A stretch of 36,879 nucleotides of DNA from Treponema sp. (GTDB lineage Bacteria; Spirochaetota; Spirochaetia; Treponematales; Breznakiellaceae): positions 1 to 36,879 of the forward strand of contig JAIRUC010000284.1 in NCBI GenBank assembly GCA_031254615.1. Reading direction: 5' to 3'. Shown here one piece after another: positions 25,606-33,005 of the stretch (the stretch's first letter is position 1; each line of letters opens with the position of its first letter). The position numbers and the translations under genes were made by a program. Under the pieces are notes generated by a model. It ran no database searches, was not told the DNA's origin, and worked only from the letters and a program-made list of their open reading frames with translations.

Positions 25606-26943
25606 ATGCACTACGACCTGATACTGGAAGACGGAATTGTTGTTACTCCCGAAAAATCCTTTAATGCCGATATTGCGGTAAAGGACGAAAAGATTGCCTT
25701 TATAGGAAAACTGAATTCAAATGATACCGCACACGAAATCTATGACGCGCGGGGCAAGCACATTCTGCCGGGGATAATCGACGCGCACGTGCATTTTCGC
25801 GATCCCGGCCTTACGGGAAAAGAAGATTTTGAATCCGGCAGTATCGCGGCCGCTTTTGGGGGCATTACATCTGCGGCGGATATGCCGAACGTACTGCCGC
25901 CGACTTCGACAACAGAACGTTTTTTGGAAAAGATACGTATTGCGCAAGAAAAGTCTTATGTCGATTTTGGCCTTTTTGCTTTGCTTGTAAATGACAATAC
26001 CTGTGAAATGGAAGGGCTTAAAAAAGCAGGCGCGCTTGGATACAAGGTTTTTCTTGGAACATCAACCGGGGATATCGCGTCTCCTAACATGGGAACGTTA
26101 TTTGAACAAATGACAAAAAGCGCCGCTTTGGGTATGAGGCTTGGCTTTCATGCGGAAAACAGTGAAATAAACGCGCACTTTACTTCCAAGTTTAAAAAAG
26201 TAACCGATGAAAAACCTGGGATTTTATTTGCTAACGCAAGGCCGGTAATTTCCGAAGCTCTGGCAATTCAAACTGTAATTTGTTATGCGCAATATACGGG
26301 GGCGCATGTGCATATTCACCATGTTACTTCAAAAGACGGCTGTCTTTTAATAGCCGATGCAAAACAAAAAGGCGTTAATGTAACTGCGGAAACCTGCCCA
26401 CATTATCTTTTGCTGGATTCAAGTATGGAAAAAGCGCACAGAGTATATCCGCCGATAAGGGAAGAACTCCACCGAAAAAGTCTTTGGGAAGCCATCGGTA
26501 ACAAAACAATAGATATGCTGGCAAGCGATCACGCCCCACATCGGGCCTGTGAAAAATCTTTGCCAATCTGGGAGTTGCCGGCAGGGTTAAGCGGCGTGGA
26601 GACAACGGTTCCTCTCTTTCTAAACGAAGTAAACAAAGGGCGGCTTTCCATTAACGATTTTGTCCGTATTGCAAGCGAAGCCCCGGCAAAAATTTGGAGT
26701 CTTTATCCTAAAAAAGGAAATCTAGCTGCCGGCGCAGACGCCGATTTTACCGTTGTCGACATGAATAAAAAAAAGAAAATCTCCGCTGCCGAAAGCCACT
26801 CAAAGAGCAAAACATCCGCCTATGACGGCATGGAAGTGCAGGGTGTGCCGATAGCGACAATAATCAGGGGCAGATTTGTGATGAAAGACGGAGAACTTAC
26901 CGGTACAAAGGGTTTCGGAAAACTTGTCAGCCCGGCACTTTAA
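25606..26943 (+). CDS. pyrC: Dihydroorotase (class I, PyrC/AllB-type amidohydrolase)
   Basis: The enzyme family hydrolyses cyclic amides; dihydroorotase closes carbamoyl-aspartate to dihydroorotate in pyrimidine synthesis. At 445 residues it fits class I. Metal and active-site residues are visible: His61 and His63 in DAHVHFRDPG, the carboxylated Lys147 in GYKVFLG, HAENSE, HIHHVTS, and Asp308 in ASDHAPH. The motif HFRDPG...KEDFESGS...MPN...PPT matches dihydroorotase better than allantoinase, but allantoinase and hydantoinase relatives cannot be excluded by eye. GLSGVET near residue 330 is also typical. No other pyr gene is adjacent. Its 3' end overlaps the convergent vWA gene by 17 nt. The start fits the family and the promoter lies right in front of it. 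Confidence 0.85.
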   Translation: MHYDLILEDGIVVTPEKSFNADIAVKDEKIAFIGKLNSNDTAHEIYDARGKHILPGIIDAHVHFRDPGLTGKEDFESGSIAAAFGGITSAADMPNVLPPTSTTERFLEKIRIAQEKSYVDFGLFALLVNDNTCEMEGLKKAGALGYKVFLGTSTGDIASPNMGTLFEQMTKSAALGMRLGFHAENSEINAHFTSKFKKVTDEKPGILFANARPVISEALAIQTVICYAQYTGAHVHIHHVTSKDGCLLIADAKQKGVNVTAETCPHYLLLDSSMEKAHRVYPPIREELHRKSLWEAIGNKTIDMLASDHAPHRACEKSLPIWELPAGLSGVETTVPLFLNEVNKGRLSINDFVRIASEAPAKIWSLYPKKGNLAAGADADFTVVDMNKKKKISAAESHSKSKTSAYDGMEVQGVPIATIIRGRFVMKDGELTGTKGFGKLVSPAL

Positions 26944-28540
26944 TGGAGTGGAGTACCCGGTTCAACGCTGTTAGCGGATCTTCGTACATTACAAAACTAA
27001 ACCACATCTCATAGTTTTTGTCGGAAACAATACGAATCCTTTTATTGATGCAGTCCCTTACTTCATTTGAACCAATATCCGGAAAATACTTTGGCTTGCG
27101 CGGAATAAATGTAAGCTGGCTTCCTTTTCTGCGTATCTCTCCAAGGTGTGACGGCATCGGAACAAGGAAAATCATGAAATCATCTGATTTGCCGCCGCCG
27201 ACTGACAAGCTGTAACCGGATTTTAAAGAGTGAATATTACGTTTGCCGATTGAAGTGTTTTGATCTTCAACAAACAAATTAAGAAGAAGCGGGCCTGCGG
27301 GATTTATCTCGGGCTGTTTTACGGACTGCTCTTTTACAGGCCTGTCCGAATAAGGTGTAACACGCTGCCTATTTTGTTTTGCCGCATAACTTGCAAGGTC
27401 TTTGCTGTGATCTGCAAACCTTTTTTCTTCTTTTTCCTGACCTAATGTAGAAACAGAAGCCATTACGCGATTAGGGCTTGAGCCCAGCCTGCGGGAAACA
27501 AAGATTATCAACAGGATGAGAAGCAGCAGGGCAGCGATAATTCCGATTATCAATAGCAATGATGGATTAAATGAATCGCCTGTATCTTTTAGTTTTTTGG
27601 GAGAAGTTTGCGTTACAGCAGAAGACTGATCAAAAGAGTCAGAGCTTTGTTCTGAAGTTTGCGGTTTATCGCCGCCTGACGAAGATGCTCCCTGCGCGGA
27701 AGAACCTGTACCAGCCGCATCAGAGCCGCTTACAGGAGATTTAGTTGAATCCGAAGATGTGACAGGCTGCTGTGTCTGCGTAGTTGTTGATTGTGTTCCT
27801 GTTTGTGAAGTACCTTGCTGTGTCGTCTGACTTGTACCTTGCGTTGTTTGAGAGGTTGACGTACCTTGTGTTGCGGTTGACGGAGTAGTTGCTCCGGCAG
27901 ACGGCGTTGTACCCGCTGTCTCAGGTAATGTTGTTCCTGAACCGGTTGTCCCGGAAGCAGCTGTCCCTGATGAAGACGGACTCTGCTGAGAAGGAGTTTG
28001 CCTTGAAGGCGGCGCAGAACGCCCCGAACTTGGAAGGTTTGCAAGAGACTGGCCGCTTGTAACAGAAACTAAGTCCAGTGTGGTGTTTCTTGAACTAAGC
28101 CTCTGTCTTGCCGCGCTGACAATGTTATTTATGTCGGAGTTGCCGGAACTGAGCATGACAATTTTTTTTGGGCGCAAGGGCAGGGAAGAGACATACTCTT
28201 CCGCGTAGCCGACAGCCGCCCTTGCGTTATATCCGGTTTCTACAGGGTATTGGATCAGCATACGGCCGATGATAGTCTCAACATCACCTCTCGAAGAAAT
28301 ACGGCGCGCAATATCCAGCCTTGGGCTGGCGGAAAAAGTAATTAAATGGAAAGTGTCGCCTGTCCGCAGGAATTCGGAAAGAAACGCCCCTGTAATGTAA
28401 TCATTCACCTTTTCGTATGATGAACCCATACCTGATGAAGTATCCAGTAACAGTACAAGATCAATAGGACCGGAGTTCTGCCCAAACGCACAAAAGACCG
28501 CGCCGATTATCAGTATTACCGCCAGAATACTTTTTTTCAT
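26927..28540 (-). CDS. Membrane protein with von Willebrand A domain and FHA-like tail
   Basis: The start is the ATG at 28540 (537 residues): AGGTGG lies just before it. A GTG two codons upstream is inside that ribosome binding site. In order: a signal peptide (about 1-21); a vWA domain with the MIDAS motif DTSSG at about 33-37 and later KIVMLSSG; a low-complexity Ser/Thr/Gln/Gly linker of about 145 residues; a transmembrane helix at about 327-349 followed by RR; and a cytoplasmic C-terminal domain with LSVGGGKSDDF that resembles an FHA fold. This topology would link a metal-dependent binding domain outside the inner membrane to a possible phosphothreonine reader inside. It follows greA by 10 nt. 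Substrate and partners are unknown. Confidence 0.88.
   Translation of the reverse strand: MKKSILAVILIIGAVFCAFGQNSGPIDLVLLLDTSSGMGSSYEKVNDYITGAFLSEFLRTGDTFHLITFSASPRLDIARRISSRGDVETIIGRMLIQYPVETGYNARAAVGYAEEYVSSLPLRPKKIVMLSSGNSDINNIVSAARQRLSSRNTTLDLVSVTSGQSLANLPSSGRSAPPSRQTPSQQSPSSSGTAASGTTGSGTTLPETAGTTPSAGATTPSTATQGTSTSQTTQGTSQTTQQGTSQTGTQSTTTQTQQPVTSSDSTKSPVSGSDAAGTGSSAQGASSSGGDKPQTSEQSSDSFDQSSAVTQTSPKKLKDTGDSFNPSLLLIIGIIAALLLLILLIIFVSRRLGSSPNRVMASVSTLGQEKEEKRFADHSKDLASYAAKQNRQRVTPYSDRPVKEQSVKQPEINPAGPLLLNLFVEDQNTSIGKRNIHSLKSGYSLSVGGGKSDDFMIFLVPMPSHLGEIRRKGSQLTFIPRKPKYFPDIGSNEVRDCINKRIRIVSDKNYEMWFSFVMYEDPLTALNRVLHSIKVPG
27761..27883 (-). repeat. Degenerate in-frame repeat coding a Thr/Ser/Gln linker
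   Basis: Within the vWA gene, a short unit encoding variants of TQGTSQT is repeated about three to four times; the 8-mer GTACCTTG on the + strand recurs at 24-27 nt spacing. Such stretches change length by slippage, so the linker is probably length-variable between strains. Confidence 0.6.
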
Positions 28541-28550
28541 AACCACCTCA

Positions 28551-31277
28551 TCAGAGAACAGCCGGCGCTACCTTTTCAACAAGGTATGAAATCCGTTCAT
28601 TATTAATAACAAACTCAAACCTTTCGCCGTCTACCTTATTAAGTATAGCACCTCCAAAGGGAGAAAGATAGGAAATTATATTGTTTTCCGGATTTGATTC
28701 CCACGGACCCAGAATGGTGTATTCTTCCTTTTCGCCGGTAGTTTCGTTGAGAAGCAGAACTTTTGTACCAAAGGATACCTTGGATGTGTTAATGGAATTG
28801 GGATCAAACAACTGCGCCCTTTCCAAATCTTCCTTGAGTTTGGCAATCTGTGAATTGAGTTGTTCCTGTTTTTCTTTTGCTGCCTTGTATTCGGCATTTT
28901 CCCTCAAGTCGCCAAGGGACAGAGCATATTCGATTTCTTTGGAGTTTGCCGGAACTTCCTCGTCCATGATATGGGCAAGCTGTTTCTTTTTTTCCTCATA
29001 CATGGACTGGGTAACCATAAGTCCTCTGGAAACTTTCTTTTCCGCATCGCCAAAGAATTTAAAATCGGGATGTTTGTCAAGAATCTTTGAACGCAGGTTA
29101 AGTTTGTCCTGCGGGTCCAAATCCTTAACATCATTTATAAAAGTGAAAAGCCTGATTATCGTGTCTTCATCGGCGGCGTCAATAAAGGATGTCAGTTCTC
29201 CGTCCTTTAATAATATGTTGTATACACGTTTGTTTATTTTACGATTTTCTATCGTATCTTTGTGGTTTTCAATGTCACGATATGTAATGTCCAGAATGTG
29301 AATAAGGGTGATAAGCTGTTTTTCAAGGCCGATATTAGCCGCTTTAAACCAGCCGGTATCCTTTGAATTTTCATAAAGCCAGACCACAGCTTCGCGGTTG
29401 TCGCGGAAATTTTCAAAACATTCATTGCACATAACTGTAAGCTTGTCTTCATACCCTTCTTTTTCAAGGTGGACAATAATAGACGGCAAAAGTGCGCAGG
29501 GAAAGAGTTTTATGTAAACTTCAGGCCAGCTTCCTATATGAAGTTTTATATTTTGCAGCAGCTCTTCTTTAAGTTTAGTATCTTTAAGATTTTTAAACAG
29601 AGCAGGAACATCGTCTATTTTTGCGAAAATATCCTCAAAGTTAGCTGAAACTGCGGGTATTTGCGCTTCTTTTGAGGAAATCTCTTTCAGTAAAAGGTAT
29701 GATGCGATTTGTTCCGTGGTATTTGTGGAACGCAGGAAAGCTGTAAAGTACGAAAGCATCTCCGAAAAATACTCGGAATCGGTATCGGCATCGCTGTTAT
29801 TTACAAAGTCGCGTATGATTGACACGCGGTCCAAGAAATTCTTTTGAGCATTAAATTCGTTGTAGTATTTTTCCGTTACGCTTATCGGCCTGTCCCTTAC
29901 CGTAAAAATGTCGATGTTATCCGGGCTTACTCCAAATTCTGGATTCGATTTTAAAATTCCGCGTGCTTTGGTGTTCCACGTTGACCATTCACCTGCGGAA
30001 AGCAGGGAAGGGGAGAGCTCGGCTTTGATTTTTTTCATGTCACAGGAATTTTCAAAACTTTTTATAATAGTTTTAAGCGTCCAGATATAATCGTTTTTGA
30101 CCTTGTCCCGTAACTCTTCTTTTTTTCTGGTTGCTTTTAACACCCAGATATGGTTTTTGGAAAGAGTCTGCAGCGCGTCAACCGCCATTTTAAGTGACAT
30201 TGAATGTCCGCGCTTTTTGGCGAAATCTATGCAGATTTCATCGCCCTGAATTGAAGCGATACGGCCCACGCCCCATGTACGGTGATAAACATAATTTCCC
30301 TTGTCAAAAGCTATGTGCTTTTCAAAATCGGAAATCGCCTGATGAACATCGCGGTAATTTTGAGAAAGATTTGAAATGCGGATGTATTCTTCAAGCTGGC
30401 TGTGGTCGGCGTACTTTTTCCTGAAACACTCGATTATTTCCCTGCGTCCCTGTACGTCTTTTTCATCGTATTCAAGGACAATTTTTAAAATGTTAATTGC
30501 TATATCAATATCAATGTTCTTATATTTGGCGTATAAATCGTTAAGCAAAACAACAGCTTTGTCCTCGCTGATTGTCTTGGCGATTTTTTTCTGAATATGC
30601 AGGAAGAAATCAATATCTTCCACATTGGAAACAAGCAGTTTGTCCCAAATTTCGCGCACATTCGCAAAGTGGGATTTGTTAATATAGCGGTGTAATGCCT
30701 TTTTGTAAAAATCGATCGCCTCTTCTTTTTTATCCAGTTTTTCATAATGTTCGGCAAGAGATTTTGCAATATCCGCTTCCTCAAAATCGACTTTTACAAG
30801 CCTTTCCCAAACGCCGTAAACAAGCTCCTCTTCGTTGTCATTTTTATAACAATCGGCAAGGGTACGAAGCGCGAATTTTGATTCTCCGTAATCAAGTATT
30901 CTTTCGCAAAGATATTTTACAATGCCCCATTTGTGGTTGTCCAAAAAAATGGAAACAAGATTGATCATCGCCGAATCGTCGATAATCTGCCGGGACAGGG
31001 CGACCATGCCGGAAAGATAAAGCGCAATAATGCTGTTTCTTGTATGAGTCAGGTGAGTGTCACAGTTCTTTTTCAGTTCATTTATAACTTTCTCGTCACG
31101 CGCGTTTTTTAAAATAACATCAAATTCCTTAAATTGGCTGGTCGAATAATTACCGAGGGTAGCCCTTGTCCACTTTTCCTCATTCAGCATTTCCTGCAGG
31201 TTTTTTAAAAGCGCCTGAGCGCCGGGGGAAAATTCTGGGCCAGCGGCCGAGGCTGCAGTAACTTCAGCATTACTCAT
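28551..31277 (-). CDS. greA: Long GreA: transcript cleavage factor with large N-terminal extension
   Basis: GreA rescues backtracked RNA polymerase by stimulating cleavage of the transcript 3' end. Ordinary GreA has about 158 residues; this protein has 908. The GreA part is residues ~757-908: a coiled coil whose tip GDLRENAEYKAAKEKQ (789-804) retains the acidic pair Asp790 and Glu793, then the FKBP-like C-terminal domain with SPFGGAIL and ISYLVEKVAP. The first ~740 residues are helical and TPR-like (for example AIDFYKKAL near 187). Around 330-370 a WGVGRI...GDEICIDF...GH stretch resembles a small Tudor/CarD-like beta barrel. Treponemes are known to have such a long GreA (TP0019, from memory). 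AGGAG precedes the ATG. It sits in the middle of a three-gene operon. Confidence 0.95.
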   Translation of the reverse strand: MSNAEVTAASAAGPEFSPGAQALLKNLQEMLNEEKWTRATLGNYSTSQFKEFDVILKNARDEKVINELKKNCDTHLTHTRNSIIALYLSGMVALSRQIIDDSAMINLVSIFLDNHKWGIVKYLCERILDYGESKFALRTLADCYKNDNEEELVYGVWERLVKVDFEEADIAKSLAEHYEKLDKKEEAIDFYKKALHRYINKSHFANVREIWDKLLVSNVEDIDFFLHIQKKIAKTISEDKAVVLLNDLYAKYKNIDIDIAINILKIVLEYDEKDVQGRREIIECFRKKYADHSQLEEYIRISNLSQNYRDVHQAISDFEKHIAFDKGNYVYHRTWGVGRIASIQGDEICIDFAKKRGHSMSLKMAVDALQTLSKNHIWVLKATRKKEELRDKVKNDYIWTLKTIIKSFENSCDMKKIKAELSPSLLSAGEWSTWNTKARGILKSNPEFGVSPDNIDIFTVRDRPISVTEKYYNEFNAQKNFLDRVSIIRDFVNNSDADTDSEYFSEMLSYFTAFLRSTNTTEQIASYLLLKEISSKEAQIPAVSANFEDIFAKIDDVPALFKNLKDTKLKEELLQNIKLHIGSWPEVYIKLFPCALLPSIIVHLEKEGYEDKLTVMCNECFENFRDNREAVVWLYENSKDTGWFKAANIGLEKQLITLIHILDITYRDIENHKDTIENRKINKRVYNILLKDGELTSFIDAADEDTIIRLFTFINDVKDLDPQDKLNLRSKILDKHPDFKFFGDAEKKVSRGLMVTQSMYEEKKKQLAHIMDEEVPANSKEIEYALSLGDLRENAEYKAAKEKQEQLNSQIAKLKEDLERAQLFDPNSINTSKVSFGTKVLLLNETTGEKEEYTILGPWESNPENNIISYLSPFGGAILNKVDGERFEFVINNERISYLVEKVAPAVL

Positions 31278-31294
31278 ATTATCTTACTCCTCAT

Positions 31295-32254
31295 TTAGCC
31301 GGTATATTTCTGATAAATATCCGGGTCAGTGTATTTAATTTTTAACAAGGTCTCGTCAATTAAAGAAGAGTCCTCGTGGCTGTTTTCGTAATGATCAATC
31401 AGCCAGAAATAACGGTTTAAAAGGCGCGGCTTTATAAACTCACTCCTTGCGGGATTTGTCTTAGATTCGGCTTCCAGCGAAAAAATCGACTGTTTTAACC
31501 TGCTTACCTCCATTTGTTTTAACTCGCGCTTTACGGAAAATACCCTCCAAAGATTGGCGTAAACCGGTATCCATTCGCAAACCGCTTCGTCTCTGTAGCC
31601 CATTTCGTAAACCTTATCCCACAATTGCAGGATAAGCGCAGATTCCAAAGAATTAATATCAATTTTTGAAGGGTCTATAAAAAACGCTTCGCGGAATAAT
31701 GCCTTGGCAACCTTGGTTTCAGCTAACAGCGCGTTAATATCCGCAACTTCGGCAAGCGTCTGTGCGTCTTCCCTTTTAAAACGTACCGCCTGATCAAGGT
31801 AGTGGAGCGCTTCGTCATAATTGCCAAGGCCTTTGTAGCAGCGTCCTACCAATAACAACAAACCGGGATCATACTGATTCGCATGGTTTCCAAGCAGCCC
31901 CTCAAAACAAAACAACGCCTTTGAATATACATAATAACGTATTGCGTAACGGCACTGATCAAAAACATTGTCAAATTGTTCCAGAAAGACATAGTATTGA
32001 TTTAGCAGGGAGATGATATAACCTCCCTTTTCGTAAGGGTCTTCTATTTCATCAATTTTCCCTGACTGATCGAGCCACCAATGAACGCATTTTAACGCAT
32101 ATTTGATTTCTTCGTTTTGGCAATCGAAGTTCATAGCTTGTTCCAAAAGCAAATAAGCTGCCATTGCATCAGAGGCTTTTAGTTTTTCATAGGCTTCCTT
32201 TAGCAACTGTGCTGCCTGCTCACTTTTTTTTTCTTCCTGATTTTTATCCACCAT
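31295..32254 (-). CDS. TPR-repeat protein in the greA operon
   Basis: A soluble, acidic protein of about 319 residues with no signal peptide. TPR-like helix pairs are visible, best at LGNYDEALHYLDQAVRF (about residues 160-176 of the shorter form) and AAYLLLEQAMNFDCQN near the N-terminus. TPR proteins act as binding scaffolds; the partner is unknown, but greA follows by 17 nt and has TPR-like repeats itself. A TTG at 32296 would open the frame earlier, but the promoter (TATACT at 32262-32257) lies inside that extension, so I use the ATG at 32254. The GTG at 32251 is one codon later and fits the predicted transcript start even better. Confidence 0.82.
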   Translation of the reverse strand: MVDKNQEEKKSEQAAQLLKEAYEKLKASDAMAAYLLLEQAMNFDCQNEEIKYALKCVHWWLDQSGKIDEIEDPYEKGGYIISLLNQYYVFLEQFDNVFDQCRYAIRYYVYSKALFCFEGLLGNHANQYDPGLLLLVGRCYKGLGNYDEALHYLDQAVRFKREDAQTLAEVADINALLAETKVAKALFREAFFIDPSKIDINSLESALILQLWDKVYEMGYRDEAVCEWIPVYANLWRVFSVKRELKQMEVSRLKQSIFSLEAESKTNPARSEFIKPRLLNRYFWLIDHYENSHEDSSLIDETLLKIKYTDPDIYQKYTG

Positions 32255-32256
32255 TA

Positions 32257-32284
32257 AGTATAGCATTTTATCATGGTTTGACAA
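32257..32284 (-). promoter_or_regulatory. Promoter of the TPR-greA-vWA operon
   Basis: Minus strand: TTGTCA (32284-32279), 16-nt spacer, TATACT (32262-32257). The ATG at 32254 is only 2 nt further and the GTG at 32251 is 5 nt further. Its -35 box overlaps the -35 box of the rpe promoter on the other strand by 5 bp. Confidence 0.6.
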
Positions 32285-32306
32285 TAGTGTAATCAAAGGC
32301 TATATT
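32278..32306 (+). promoter_or_regulatory. Promoter of rpe, ending just before the start codon
   Basis: A consensus -35 TTGACA (32278-32283), exactly 17 nt of spacer, and TATATT (32301-32306), then 7 nt to the rpe ATG at 32314. This is the best promoter match in the window. Transcription should begin at or one base before the ATG, predicting a leaderless mRNA. Confidence 0.75.
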
Positions 32307-32313
32307 TAAAAAA

Positions 32314-32964
32314 ATGAGCAAAACAATTGTTTCGCCTTCAATTTTGTCCGCGGATTTTTCGGATTTTGGCAAAGCGGCCGCCGATATTGACGCTTCCGGA
32401 GCCAAATGGCTTCACATGGACGTTATGGACGGCTCTTTTGTGCCAAATCTGACATTCGGTGCCCCTCTTGTCAGCGCTATGAGAAAAAAAACAGGCGCTT
32501 TTCTGGATGTCCACCTGATGATTGTAAACCCCGGCAGGTATATCGGGGATTTTGCCAAAGCTGGGGCGGACGGCATAACCTTTCACTATGAAGCGGAAAC
32601 CCATACCCAGAAATATTTGGCGGAAATCCGCGCCCTTGGGTTAAAAGCCGGTATAGCGATTGTTCCGTCAACGCCGATATCCGTTCTGGAAGAGACTCTG
32701 CCTTTTATTGATTTGGCGTTAATTATGAGCGTAAATCCCGGCTTTGGAGGGCAAAAACTGATCCCCGAATGTTTAAAAAAAGTAGAAAAACTTGTAAAAA
32801 TGAGGGAAAGCTCCGGTTTCGATTTTAAAATCTCCGTTGACGGTGGTGTAAACGAGGAGACTGCCGAAAGCGTAAAACAAGCCGGAGCCGATATTTTGGT
32901 TATCGGGTCGGCTTTTTTCAAAAATCCCGATAAAAGCGGCCTTGTAAACAAACTGCAAGGGTAA
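32314..32964 (+). CDS. rpe: Ribulose-phosphate 3-epimerase
   Basis: Rpe interconverts ribulose 5-phosphate and xylulose 5-phosphate in the pentose phosphate pathway. The 216-residue length is normal. The TIM-barrel landmarks are all present: SPSILSADF at the start, HMDVMDGSFVPNLTFG (metal and acid residues), DVHLMI, NPGFGGQ and the phosphate-binding VDGGVNEET with IGSAFFK. The ATG at 32314 gives the standard N-terminus. It is transcribed divergently from the greA operon with overlapping promoters. Three proteins of unknown function follow, the first with its own -10 box. Confidence 0.97.
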   Translation: MSKTIVSPSILSADFSDFGKAAADIDASGAKWLHMDVMDGSFVPNLTFGAPLVSAMRKKTGAFLDVHLMIVNPGRYIGDFAKAGADGITFHYEAETHTQKYLAEIRALGLKAGIAIVPSTPISVLEETLPFIDLALIMSVNPGFGGQKLIPECLKKVEKLVKMRESSGFDFKISVDGGVNEETAESVKQAGADILVIGSAFFKNPDKSGLVNKLQG

Positions 32965-32993
32965 TAAACATGGCATTTTTTACCGAAAAATAA

Positions 32994-32999
32994 TATAAT
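32994..32999 (+). promoter_or_regulatory. -10 box before the TPR gene downstream of rpe
   Basis: TATAAT at 32994-32999 ends 6 nt before the ATG at 33006. No convincing -35 is seen. An AAGG sits only 1 nt before the first ATG, too close for it, but it is about 7 nt before a second in-frame ATG at 33012, which is the alternative reading. Confidence 0.45.
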
Positions 33000-33005
33000 T
33001 AAGGT

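Noticed and set aside
28541-28546. GTG as start of the vWA gene
   Set aside because: It lies within the AGGTGG ribosome binding site of the ATG at 28540, which also starts a normal signal peptide (MKKS).
28681-29301. Plus-strand frame of 206 codons opposite the greA C-terminal part
   Set aside because: Antisense to the conserved GreA domain, Ser/Leu-rich from reversed Lys/Glu codons; no support as a gene.
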